Shown here piece by piece: positions 31,175 through 38,742 of a stretch of 64,000 nucleotides of DNA. Below the pieces are notes generated by a model. It was not told the DNA's origin and did no database searches. It was given only the letters and a program-made list of their open reading frames with translations. Origin of the DNA: Mongoliimonas terrestris (GTDB taxonomy: Bacteria; Pseudomonadota; Alphaproteobacteria; Rhizobiales; Pleomorphomonadaceae); the NCBI RefSeq assembly GCF_001927285.1, contig NZ_MSIG01000007.1, positions 124,001 to 188,000 on the forward strand. Reading direction: 5' to 3'. Position 1 is the first letter of the stretch; each line of letters begins with the position of its first letter. The position numbers and the translations under genes were made by a program.

Positions 31175-32299
31175 TCAGCCCGTCCGGCGCAGCCGCGCCT
31201 TCACGCCCCGCGCCGCCGCCCCAAGCCGCCGGCGTGCGATCAGCAACGCCACCGCGAGATCGGCCTTGCGGTTGGCGTCGCGGCGGGTGGCGAACACCAG
31301 GGTGCCGATGCGGATCCGCCCGGCCCAGAGCCGGTCGATCATCGGATGATCGGGGGTCGCCAGGCTGTCCACCTCGGCGAAGCGCCGCTCCGCCTGGAAG
31401 CTTTCCGAGACGAGGCGGATCAGCTGCACCCCCGGCGAGCGCGCCGCGTGGGCGTCGTCGTGGGCGATCTTCCAGATCACCGCCCGGTCCGCCACCGAGA
31501 GCGTCACCAGCGCCGCCACCGGCGCGTCGGCCACGTGGAGCACGTCCACCCGTGCCTGCCCGTTGGCCGCGAAGGCCGCGATGAGGTCCGCCGCGAAGGC
31601 CCGCGCGCCCGGTTCGGCCGTCAGGCTGGTGCCTTCGCGGCCCTTCCAGCTGGCGTGCTCCAGCGCCAGGAAGGCCCCGAACGCCGCCTCCACACCCGCC
31701 GTCGTCGTCGCCGTCTCGTGCCGGTGCCCGCCAGCCTCGTCGAGCCGGCGCAGCAGCCGGCCGAGTTCCTTCCGCCGCTTGCCCTGCAGCCCCGGCCCGA
31801 ACCCGACCGCCGGATCGGCCGCCGGGTCGAAGGCCGCGCGGGCGTGCACGTCGAGCGCATGGAGGGTCAGGCCCTCCGCCGCCGCCGCCGCAGAAAGCGC
31901 CGCGACGAACGGCCCGTCGAGCCGCTGGTAGGGCAGGCGCACCACGTCGGCGACGGTGCCGAGCGCGGCGATCAGCCGGCCGGCGTCGAAGCCCGGCCGG
32001 GCGAGCGGCGTGCCGAGCGGCCCGAAGCGGCTGGCGAACCCGTTGCCCATGCGTGGGCCGAGGCCCGGCAGCGGCCGGGCGCGCCGGAGCACCGCCAGAC
32101 TGTCCAGGTCGCCGCCGTCCGCCCCCGGCACCGCCACCACGGTCCAGTCGTCCGGCTCCACCCGGCCGGCGGCGGCCGACAGCATGGCGGGCGTGAGGAA
32201 GGGATTGGGCTCCGCCGCCGTCTCCGCCAGCCGCATCCAGGCCTCCCCCAGGGTGGCGCGGGCGTCGGTGAGCGGACCGCCGTCGAGCCCGCGCGTCAC
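31175..32299 (-). CDS. GNAT-fold acyltransferase (CelD/BioF2-like)
   Basis: A 374-residue protein with the double-GNAT arrangement of the Acetyltransf_6 (BioF2-like) family. The middle contains KRRKELGRLLRRLDEAG and FLALEHASWKGREGTSL. A second half follows with VDVLHVADAPVAALVTL and IAHDDAHAARSPGVQLI. Relatives act in polysaccharide or cell-surface modification. Its start overlaps the stop of the hybrid kinase gene by four bases (ATGA), so the two are made together and may share a pathway. The substrate is unknown. Confidence 0.75.
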   Translation of the reverse strand: MTRGLDGGPLTDARATLGEAWMRLAETAAEPNPFLTPAMLSAAAGRVEPDDWTVVAVPGADGGDLDSLAVLRRARPLPGLGPRMGNGFASRFGPLGTPLARPGFDAGRLIAALGTVADVVRLPYQRLDGPFVAALSAAAAAEGLTLHALDVHARAAFDPAADPAVGFGPGLQGKRRKELGRLLRRLDEAGGHRHETATTTAGVEAAFGAFLALEHASWKGREGTSLTAEPGARAFAADLIAAFAANGQARVDVLHVADAPVAALVTLSVADRAVIWKIAHDDAHAARSPGVQLIRLVSESFQAERRFAEVDSLATPDHPMIDRLWAGRIRIGTLVFATRRDANRKADLAVALLIARRRLGAAARGVKARLRRTG

Positions 32300-33663
32300 G
32301 ACGGACGCCCGTGCCCGGGCGCCCGGGTCGCGCTTTGCGGCGCAAGCGCTGTCTCGATGGCCAGATGCAGTTCGCGCGGCGAGAAGGGCTTGGCCACCAC
32401 CGGCCCGCCCTGCCAGCCGGCCTCCGGCAGCCGCGGTGCGGTGGCGAGCCCCGTGATGGCGATCGCCGGCGGCATGGCCGGCCCGAGCACCTCTTCAAGG
32501 CGGCAACGCACGCTCTCGCCGGTCTCGCCGTCGAGCGTCCAGTCGAGGCAGACGAGGTCCGGCCGCCGCCGGCGCACCTCCGCCTCCGCCTCGGCGCCCG
32601 ACGTCACCGCCACCACGCGCATGTCGAAGCTTTCCAGGATGGTGAGCATCAGGAGCCGGCTGACCAGGCTGTCGTCCACCACCAGCACGGCCATGCCCTT
32701 GAGGCTGACGCCGGCCGCGTCCGCCGGCCCGCGGACCGGCCGCCGCCGGATGCGCCGGCGCACGCCGAGAAGCCGCCGGCCGGTGCGCGGCCGCCCCGCG
32801 CCGGCCCGCGCGCGCCCGATGGCCCGCGGCGCCTCGTCCGCCCCCGCCCCGCTGTCCGTCGTCGCCCCGCCGTCCGCCGTCGCGAGAGGCAGGCGGAACG
32901 CCGCGCACGTGCCGCCTTCCGGCCGGCCGGAGAGCGCGAGCGTGCCGCCGAGGGCGCCGGCGAGCCGACGCGCGATCGCCAGCCCCCGGCCGCTGCCGGC
33001 CCGGCCGGTCACCGGGTCCGGCCGCCCGTCCATCACGCCGCCTGTTGCGGCGCCAAGCCTCGGACCATCGTCGAGCACGGAAAAGACCACGTCCGTCCCC
33101 TCCACGGCGACCCGCACCCGGACTTCCGTGGCGGCGAACTTCAACGCGTTGGAGACGAAGTTGACGAGCACCTGGCGCAGCCAGGTCTCGTTCGCCGGCA
33201 CGTGGTCCGGCAGGCCGGGCTCCACGTCCACGGACACCCGCAGGCCCGCCGCGCCGATCAGCGGCGCGTAGAGGGCGGCCACCGAGCGCGCCATGTCGCC
33301 GGGCGCCACCCGTCCCAGCGGCGGAGTCCGCGCCGTTCCGTCCTGCCCGGTCCCGTTCCGCCCGGTCCCGTCCGACCCAGTTCCGTCCGGCCCGGTCCCG
33401 TCCGGCCCGGCGAGATCGTCCGCCAGCCCGAGCAGATGCCGGCCGGCAAGCCGGATCAGCTCCACCACCCGCCGGTCGCCGGCGTCGAGGTCGCGGGCGA
33501 GCAAGAGGTCGCCGAGCGCGATCACCGCGCCGAGCGGCCCGCGCATCTCGTGGGCGACGTCCGCCAGCCGGTCCGCGGCAGCCCGGCCGGCCTCCGCCGT
33601 GTCGGCGGCGGCCGGATGGGCGCGCGCAGGGTCCGGCGGCTCGGTCGAGGTCGGTGAGGCCAT
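32296..33663 (-). CDS. Soluble hybrid histidine kinase with receiver domain
   Basis: A 455-residue protein without membrane helices. The H-box is DVAHEMRGPLGAV near residue 36-48. A linker with a five-unit DGTG repeat follows, then the HATPase domain with N-box NFVSNALKF and a G-box (SGRGLAIARRLAG). After a basic linker comes a receiver domain (about 325-440) with VLVVDDS, phosphoacceptor Asp in CLDWTLDG and Lys in VAKPF. It probably phosphorylates its own receiver and a further partner not seen here. It is the first gene of a two-gene unit with the GNAT protein. A short 15-bp dyad lies upstream. Confidence 0.85.
   Translation of the reverse strand: MASPTSTEPPDPARAHPAAADTAEAGRAAADRLADVAHEMRGPLGAVIALGDLLLARDLDAGDRRVVELIRLAGRHLLGLADDLAGPDGTGPDGTGSDGTGRNGTGQDGTARTPPLGRVAPGDMARSVAALYAPLIGAAGLRVSVDVEPGLPDHVPANETWLRQVLVNFVSNALKFAATEVRVRVAVEGTDVVFSVLDDGPRLGAATGGVMDGRPDPVTGRAGSGRGLAIARRLAGALGGTLALSGRPEGGTCAAFRLPLATADGGATTDSGAGADEAPRAIGRARAGAGRPRTGRRLLGVRRRIRRRPVRGPADAAGVSLKGMAVLVVDDSLVSRLLMLTILESFDMRVVAVTSGAEAEAEVRRRRPDLVCLDWTLDGETGESVRCRLEEVLGPAMPPAIAITGLATAPRLPEAGWQGGPVVAKPFSPRELHLAIETALAPQSATRAPGHGRPS
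33335..33409. repeat. 15-bp minisatellite, five units, inside the hybrid kinase gene
   Basis: Five tandem 15-base units (consensus close to GTCCCGTCCGGCCCG on the plus strand) encode five PDGTG-like blocks between the H-box and the N-box of the kinase. The repeat length is a multiple of three, so changes in copy number alter linker length without breaking the frame. Confidence 0.85.
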
Positions 33664-33737
33664 GCGGGGTCCTGGCTCGCTCGAAAGATCGGGGGACCGG
33701 CGCGCCGGCCTGTTACCCCAGTCTAGACGAGCCCCCG

Positions 33738-33752
33738 TAAAGACCGTCTTTA
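33738..33752. promoter_or_regulatory. 15-bp perfect dyad upstream of the hybrid kinase
   Basis: TAAAGAC and GTCTTTA surround a single central C, 75 bases before the kinase start and about 76 bases before tRNA-Leu. The position and symmetry fit a regulator operator. No regulator can be assigned. Confidence 0.3.
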
Positions 33753-33827
33753 TCCCCCGCCCGCCGCGCGGCCCGCCCCTACACCCCAGTTGACGCCCGC
33801 CCGCGCGCCACTATAGTCCCGCGCGCT

Positions 33828-33913
33828 GCCCCAGTGGCGAAATGGTAGACGCGGCAGACTCAAAATCTGTTGCCTTCGCGGGCGTGCTGGTTCGAGTCCG
33901 GCCTGGGGCACCA
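33828..33913 (+). tRNA. tRNA-Leu (anticodon CAA)
   Basis: The acceptor stem GCCCCAG pairs with CTGGGGC, followed by discriminator A and an encoded CCA end. The anticodon stem GCAGA/TCTGT encloses the loop CTCAAAA, giving anticodon CAA for UUG codons. The long variable arm and 86-base length are those of a class II leucine tRNA. The T-arm GGTTCGAGTCC is intact. Its last 16 bases plus one more are duplicated at 44756-44772, marking this gene as the attachment site of the downstream element. Confidence 0.95.
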
Positions 33914-33914
33914 T
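33898..33914. repeat. attL: 17-bp direct repeat at the tRNA-Leu 3' end
   Basis: CCGGCCTGGGGCACCAT occurs here and again at 44756-44772. The bases just outside differ on both sides (T/G before, T/C after), so the shared core is exactly 17 bp. It leaves the tRNA complete after integration. Confidence 0.9.
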
Positions 33915-34091
33915 TTAACCATTACCAGGAGTTCCAAACTTCGCCACGGCCTCCGCTAAAGCCCTGAAAATCCATGCTTTCGAAGCGATTTGCATTGCGA
34001 GGCGTTGCGGATCGATGCGAGCTGAGTTGTTCCTAGCCGCGAATTTGTAGGGTACCCTGTAGGGGATCAACACCCAACAAGGGGTTCCCCG
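33915..34091. promoter_or_regulatory. attL-integrase leader region
   Basis: This 177-base non-coding stretch lies between attL and the integrase start and is less GC-rich than the host. It includes a 10-bp palindrome AGGGTACCCT at 34049-34058 about 33 bases before the integrase ATG, plausible as part of an integrase promoter or an arm-binding site. Confidence 0.35.
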
Positions 34092-35405
34092 ATGCGCCTC
34101 CGAAGCGTCAGAGCAACCCTCACCGACGCAGCAATCCGCAAGCTGAAACCGGCTGAGAAGGCCTACAAGAAGAGCGACGGCGGCGGGCTCTACCTATTCG
34201 TGACGCCTGCCGGCGCCAGGTCTTGGCGCATGGACTATCGGGTAGCCGGGGCGTGGAAAACTATCACGCTTGGGCTCTACCCGGCCGTAAGCCTCGCTGA
34301 AGCCCGGCGCCTCCGGGACGAGGCGCGGGCCCTCCTGGCGCGGGACCTGGATCCCGCCGCAGAGCGCGGGCGCCTTGAGGCTGCCAAGAAGGCCGAGGCC
34401 GCCGACACGTTTGGGGCTGTCGCCGATGAGCTGTTGGCCCGCCACGAGCAAGAGGGCAGGGCACCTGCCACGATGAAGAAGCGCCGCTGGCACCTGGACG
34501 TGCTTTGCGCACCGCTACGAGCCCGCCCACTACGGGAGATCACCCCTCAGGAAGTTCTCGCGGTGTTGAAGGGTATCGAGGCTGATGGATACCTGGAGAC
34601 TGCCCACAGGGTGAAGGCGGACATCTCCGCCGTCTATCGTTTGGCGATCTCGACCTTGCGGGCCCAGTTCGACCCGGCCCAGCCGCTGAAGGGCGCGCTC
34701 CTGAAGGTACCCGAGCGCAACCGGCCCGCTATTGTTGACGAACTGGCATTTGGCAAGCTCATCAACCGGATCGAAGCTGACTGCAGGGCATCGGCATCTA
34801 CCCGGCACGCGCTGCTGTTCCAAGCCCTTACGGCAGCCCGCCCCGGCGAGGTCCGCCTAGCCACCTGGGCGGAAGTCGACCTTGAGGCAGCTGTGTGGCG
34901 CATCCCTGCCGCCAGAATGAAGATGAAGCGGGCTCACGATGTGCCGTTGAGCCGGCAAGCGGTGGCGCTCCTAAAGCGCCAGCGCGATCAAACCGAAGGG
35001 GAGGATCTCGTCTTCCCGAGCAGCCACCGCGGCAAGGCCATGTCGGACATGACCTTCAACGCGGCCCTCCGCCGGATGGGGGTTACCGACCACGTCAGCC
35101 ACGGATTTCGGAGCAGCTTCAGCACCATCCTCAACGAGCGCGGCCACCCAGGGCACGTCATCGAAACAGCCCTTGCGCACGTGGAGCCGAATGCGGTTCG
35201 TCGAGCCTACAACAGGGCGGTGTACTGGCCCGAGCGCATGGCGCTCCTTCAAGCCTGGGCAGATCTGATCGACGATATGAAGCGGCAAGCGGCTATCGCA
35301 ATCAGTCATGATGTGCAAAGCGATGCAAGCAAGAAGGAAGGTGCGGCGCAGGCAAGGCTAGGCGGCATCTCGTCCAAGAGGCGAAGATCTGTGGAAGCCG
35401 CGTGA
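34092..35405 (+). CDS. int: Tyrosine integrase (P4 type, DUF4102 N-terminal domain)
   Basis: A 437-residue site-specific recombinase that inserts and excises the element at tRNA-Leu. The N-terminal arm-binding domain has LTDAAIRKLKPAEKAYKKSDGGGLYLFV and ITLGLYPAVSLAEARRL, typical of the P4/DUF4102 group. The catalytic domain shows the first Arg in LTAARPGEVR, HGFRSSF (His and second Arg), ALAHVE, and the nucleophile Tyr in NRAVYWPERM. All catalytic residues are present, so it is probably active. Its place beside attL in a tRNA gene is classic for this group. Confidence 0.96.
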   Translation: MRLRSVRATLTDAAIRKLKPAEKAYKKSDGGGLYLFVTPAGARSWRMDYRVAGAWKTITLGLYPAVSLAEARRLRDEARALLARDLDPAAERGRLEAAKKAEAADTFGAVADELLARHEQEGRAPATMKKRRWHLDVLCAPLRARPLREITPQEVLAVLKGIEADGYLETAHRVKADISAVYRLAISTLRAQFDPAQPLKGALLKVPERNRPAIVDELAFGKLINRIEADCRASASTRHALLFQALTAARPGEVRLATWAEVDLEAAVWRIPAARMKMKRAHDVPLSRQAVALLKRQRDQTEGEDLVFPSSHRGKAMSDMTFNAALRRMGVTDHVSHGFRSSFSTILNERGHPGHVIETALAHVEPNAVRRAYNRAVYWPERMALLQAWADLIDDMKRQAAIAISHDVQSDASKKEGAAQARLGGISSKRRRSVEAA

Positions 35406-35482
35406 CATTCTGGCGTCGACCTAGACAGCTATAGCGATGTAGGTGAAGTTCATTCCGTTTGCTCTGACACAGGCAGCACGAA

Positions 35483-36346
35483 ATGAACGATGAGTACGAA
35501 AGACGCAAGCGCCTTACGTTCGCGGAGGCTGAGGGGCTAGTGCCTCTGCCAGGGCAGCATCGCCGAGATGTTGTTCCTCCTCGACTTCGTGCTAAACTCT
35601 TTCAAGTAATTTACGGATCTATAAAGAGTTCTTGCGACTATTCCTTTTGTGTTACGCACCCATGGAATTTCATTCTGTTAAGAAAGCATGTAGATCTAGA
35701 TCACTTGCTTGTAAATCGCTTCACAACTAATTTCAACGCTCATGTACAATATCTAGAGGGTATATTCGGGTCCGACAATGCGCCGCAAATATACGGGCTC
35801 TTGACTTTTCTTCTTCGTGATCCGCTGGTGCCTAGAAATTTAAAGCACGCCATAGCTACGATCTTGGAGGAAGGCAGAGCTGGCTTTCGTGTGTTCGGAG
35901 GCGACACCTTGATGCCGGCAGTTTCCGAGCACGAGGCCGTGGCGATCGTAAACGCGCTCAACGATGCAAGAGAGCTACCACGGCAGGGTGCATTCGCGCA
36001 TCTCACTGCTGCGTCAGTCGCCCTGAGTGAGGGTAAGCACGCGCTATGTGTACGCGAAAGTATTAGTGCAGTAGAAGCAACGGTTCGGTCTCTAACAGGG
36101 AAGAAAAGTCTTTCAGATGCGCTGGTTGAACTGCAGAAGCGCGTGCATATCCATAGCCAGATGAAGAGCGCAATAGATAAGCTTTACGGATATACAAACC
36201 AGGAAGAGGGTATTCGCCACCCGTTGCTCGAAGGTGACGAGGCAAATGTAGATGAAGCCGACGCTGTCTTCATGTTTGGTGCATGTGCGTCGCTCGTAAG
36301 CTTCATCGAGAGTAAGGCGCGGGTAGCAGGCACATCCCCGGCCTAG
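35483..36346 (+). CDS. Putative HEPN/AbiJ-like abortive-infection protein
   Basis: A 287-residue soluble protein. The N-terminal part (LRAKLFQVIYGSIK, then VDLDHLLVNRFTT) resembles the AbiJ N-terminal domain type 4. The C-terminal 110 residues match the associated HEPN-like domain: CVRESISAVEATVRSLTGKKSLSDAL, KLYGYTNQEEGIRHPLL and DEADAVFMFGACASLVSFI. Proteins of this design are found in anti-phage islands and are thought to act as RNases that stop growth on infection. Its codon use is much more AT-rich than anything nearby, a sign of recent acquisition. The family call is from remembered motifs, and no enzymatic residue is proven. Confidence 0.55.
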   Translation: MNDEYERRKRLTFAEAEGLVPLPGQHRRDVVPPRLRAKLFQVIYGSIKSSCDYSFCVTHPWNFILLRKHVDLDHLLVNRFTTNFNAHVQYLEGIFGSDNAPQIYGLLTFLLRDPLVPRNLKHAIATILEEGRAGFRVFGGDTLMPAVSEHEAVAIVNALNDARELPRQGAFAHLTAASVALSEGKHALCVRESISAVEATVRSLTGKKSLSDALVELQKRVHIHSQMKSAIDKLYGYTNQEEGIRHPLLEGDEANVDEADAVFMFGACASLVSFIESKARVAGTSPA

Positions 36347-36437
36347 CCCACTGTGGACTGCCGTGCTGAGCCCGTATTGCTATATTTGCACGAGTTGCTG
36401 GGAGTAGTAGCATGCGCCTTCTACAACAGGGGGAAGC

Positions 36438-37034
36438 ATGCGCCAGAGCCTTTTTTTCATTTTACCGGTGCTGGTCACCGGTTGCGTCTCTGCTCCTCAG
36501 CCCGTGGCCATACAGATGAGCGATGGCGCTCAGCTAATTGGATCGCTAGCTAGTTCCGGCCCTGCAGCCGACCTACAGGTGAGCAATGCGACCACCGGCC
36601 TGCGCTGCGCAGGTCAAGTCACCCAAACTGGCCCCGGCAGCACCTTACAGGTGCCGATTTCATGTTCGGATGGGCGCATCGGATCTGTTTCGATATTTCA
36701 GGACAGCGCGGGACGCACCGGCTTTGGTTCGGTCACAATGACCGACGGAAGCACAGGAAATGTGGGGCTGGGCAAGGCTGCTGGATGGACACTCAGCCCG
36801 GCACCAGTTGGGGCCGATGAGGCGTCAAGCCAAGCAAGCTTTGGTGCAGCGGCGCAAGCGGAACCCGGTGCCATGGCGGCACCATATCATCGGGCCGCAA
36901 TGACTTCGTTCGGGCGTCAGTTCGCCAACTGTGCGGAGGCGCGCCGAGCCGGCGCTGCCCCTGTGCGCATAGGCGATCCCGGCTATTCGCGACGGCTGGA
37001 CAGAGATGGCGATGGTGTAGCCTGCGAACCATAG
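36438..37034 (+). CDS. Lipoprotein with C-terminal excalibur domain
   Basis: A 198-residue exported protein. The signal MRQSLFFILPVLVTGC ends in a lipobox (VTGC, Cys16). The last 37 residues form an excalibur calcium-binding domain: FANCAEARRAGAAPVR, GDPGYSRRLDRDGDGVACEP, with the DxDxDG loop intact. The middle is low-complexity, with glycine- and serine-rich strands. GGGGGAAGC before the ATG is a strong ribosome site. The excalibur motif is common in surface proteins of many bacteria. The role within the element is unknown. Confidence 0.75.
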   Translation: MRQSLFFILPVLVTGCVSAPQPVAIQMSDGAQLIGSLASSGPAADLQVSNATTGLRCAGQVTQTGPGSTLQVPISCSDGRIGSVSIFQDSAGRTGFGSVTMTDGSTGNVGLGKAAGWTLSPAPVGADEASSQASFGAAAQAEPGAMAAPYHRAAMTSFGRQFANCAEARRAGAAPVRIGDPGYSRRLDRDGDGVACEP

Positions 37035-37042
37035 TGATGGGC

Positions 37043-37051
37043 GGGGGGGGG
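37043..37051. repeat. Poly-G tract (9 G) at the start of the exported-protein gene
   Basis: Nine consecutive G residues lie 7 bases before the ATG at 37058. If translation starts at 37034 or 37037, slippage in this tract would shift the frame. If it starts at 37058, slippage would change spacing of the G-rich ribosome site. Confidence 0.7.
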
Positions 37052-37057
37052 CGGCTA

Positions 37058-37462
37058 ATGTGGCAGGTGGCTTTACGAGCTTTTGTTTTCATAAGTGTGG
37101 CAGTTTTCCAAGTCACTGGTCCTGTACATGCAGGCTTTGTTAACAACTTTAGCCAATGGCGAGATCTATCGGACAATGCTCGGAGTAATTACATTATCGG
37201 TATGTTCGATGCGTTCACAAACTTAAGCTTTAACGAAGACCATCAAGCCCTCATAGTCGGTCTGGACAGCTGTGGGCATGCGCTTGATCTTAAGTCTGGG
37301 ATGCTAGCTGAAGCTGTCACTCAAGAGTACCAGAGTGATCCATCGCTGTGGAACGAAACTCCATTGATCATCTTTCATCGTGTTGTGGTGTTTCGGATGT
37401 GCTTGCGTTACATAAATGAAGCCAGGGAGAGCCGTGGGCTTTCGCTGTGGTCATCTCCGTGA
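37058..37462 (+). CDS. Small exported protein of unknown function
   Basis: About 134 residues from the ATG at 37058. The signal peptide is MWQVALRAFVFISVAVFQVTGPVHA. The mature part has SDNARSNYIIGMFDAF, one Cys in GLDSCGHALD and another in VVFRMCLRYI. The spacing loosely recalls the Rap1a/Tai immunity-protein fold, which is only a guess. The start is uncertain because a run of nine G (37043-37051) lies just upstream. In-frame GTG/ATG codons at 37034 and 37037 would put that run inside the coding region. It is AT-rich like the HEPN gene. Confidence 0.55.
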   Translation: MWQVALRAFVFISVAVFQVTGPVHAGFVNNFSQWRDLSDNARSNYIIGMFDAFTNLSFNEDHQALIVGLDSCGHALDLKSGMLAEAVTQEYQSDPSLWNETPLIIFHRVVVFRMCLRYINEARESRGLSLWSSP

Positions 37463-37615
37463 GATCCTCGACCGAGAAGCCCTCCCGCAAGCTTTGCCAG
37501 AAGCAGCTTGGTAGTTCGCGCCCTAATTCGCTCCTCTATCACTGCAGGTTGAGATTGCATCGGTAGCTAGCCGAGCTAAGCTTCAGCGGTAGCTGTGGCA
37601 GTGCAAGGCATACCG

Positions 37616-37971
37616 ATGCGGATGCGGGCGGTCATAATTGCGGTTCTCACCTTGGGCGGCTGCCAGACGGCGCCGAGCAAGGTGCAGAGCGAGCCCCTCC
37701 GACTTCGGCGGAGGAGTACGAGGGCCTGCGTGCGGACATCACCGAGTTCTGCACCCCGCGCTCGCCATCTCAGGAGCAGTTCAACGCTTGCATGGCCCGG
37801 TACGCGCAGGCCTGGGCTAACCTAGTAGACGATCTGAAGGTGAGAGCCGCTGACGCTGATCGCCGGCAGGCACCCGATGCAGCGGGGGCGCCACCGAAGG
37901 CGCCGCCGCCAGCCTTCGCTCCCGCCAAGGGACGCGCCCGTAGAGTACCATCTGCCGACATCAGGTCTTGA
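37616..37971 (+). pseudogene. Frameshifted small lipoprotein, paralogue of the gene at 38743
   Basis: The first part (MRMRAVIIAVLTLGGCQTAPSK) is a lipoprotein signal almost matching the start of the gene at 38743 (LLAGCQTAPSKP). The frame then runs off, but a minus-one shift at the C run 37694-37697 opens a frame reading EGLRADITEFCTPRSPSQEQF and CMARYAQAW to the stop at 37969-37971. That part aligns with LTVLPHAQAYCLPRSTTQAQLDQCF and RDYGYAYGYAKGM of the paralogue. A fifth C in the run would restore one frame. It may be a true mutation or a sequencing error. Confidence 0.7.
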
Positions 37972-38503
37972 GTGCCCGATAAACAGACGCCCTGCCGATG
38001 CCGAGCTTATTGGCGATTTCCGTGGGGCCAAGGCCTTGCGCCTGCAGCGCCAGGACGGCCGCGCGGTCGATCTTTGCCGGGCGCCCCTTGTAGAGCCCCT
38101 TCTCTTTTGCGGCCCGAATGCCCTCCAGCTGGCGCTCGCGGCGAAGGTTCGTCTCGAACTCGGCGAAGACGCCCAGCATCTGGAGGAAGGCGCGGCCTGC
38201 TGCCGTGCCGGTGTCCACCGGCTGTTCGGTGGCCCGAAGAGCCACCCCTCTCGCCTCGAGATCGCGGACAAGCACAGCAAGGTCCGCCAACGACCGCGCG
38301 AGGCGGTCGATCCGTGTGACCACAAGCGTATCACCCTTGCGCAGGAAGCCCAGCACGGTCGCCAACTCGTCCCGGCCTTTGGTCGTGGTCCCGGAGCGCT
38401 TCTCGCTGCGGACGACGGAACAGCCGACGGCTTGAAGCGCGGCCTCTTGGATGTTGCAATCTTGGTCGTCAGAGCTGACGCGGGCATAGCCGATGAGGGT
38501 CAT
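37961..38503 (-). CDS. Serine recombinase (resolvase/invertase family)
   Basis: A 180-residue small serine recombinase from the ATG at 38501-38503. The catalytic domain has MTLIGYARVSSDDQ (nucleophile Ser), DTLVVTRIDRLARSLADL (Arg cluster) and FLQMLGVFAEFETNLRRERQ. A C-terminal helix-turn-helix follows (LGPTEIANKLGIGRASVYRAL). An upstream in-frame ATG at 38530 adds nine atypical residues. It could resolve multimers or invert DNA within the element. Several GAGAC/GTCTC repeats lie just upstream. Its 3' end overlaps the end of the convergent pseudogene by 11 bases. Confidence 0.9.
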   Translation of the reverse strand: MTLIGYARVSSDDQDCNIQEAALQAVGCSVVRSEKRSGTTTKGRDELATVLGFLRKGDTLVVTRIDRLARSLADLAVLVRDLEARGVALRATEQPVDTGTAAGRAFLQMLGVFAEFETNLRRERQLEGIRAAKEKGLYKGRPAKIDRAAVLALQAQGLGPTEIANKLGIGRASVYRALKT

Positions 38504-38550
38504 TGTGCGCTTCCGGTGTCTCGTTTGCATCTAGATCCTTGTCGCACAGT

Positions 38551-38634
38551 GTCTCGGAACTGTCAATCGGACCCAAATGAGACGCGCAGACTGTCTCACT
38601 GCATTGCTTCGCATGGGTATACCTAAACGAGACG
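38551..38634. promoter_or_regulatory. Cluster of GAGAC/GTCTC inverted repeats upstream of the resolvase
   Basis: Copies occur at 38551-38555 (GTCTC), 38579-38583 (GAGAC), 38593-38597 (GTCTC) and 38629-38633 (GAGAC). The middle pair forms TGAGAC-9 bases-GTCTCA. Resolvase genes usually carry their res site just upstream and repress themselves through it, so this is a candidate binding region. Confidence 0.4.
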
Positions 38635-38640
38635 TATGGC

Positions 38641-38656
38641 GGGGGGGGGGGGGGGG
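38641..38656. repeat. Poly-G tract of 16 G
   Basis: Sixteen consecutive G residues lie between the divergent resolvase and lipoprotein genes, 86 bases before the lipoprotein start. Tracts of this length are unstable in replication and can form quadruplexes. The read length could also be in error. Confidence 0.85.
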
Positions 38657-38742
38657 TGAAAAGCCCAGCCTTTTGCAGCTTGCGTTACGGCGAACAGCCG
38701 TGAAACCATCAGCTGTGCCTTGGGCGAAGCAATGGAGGGTCG

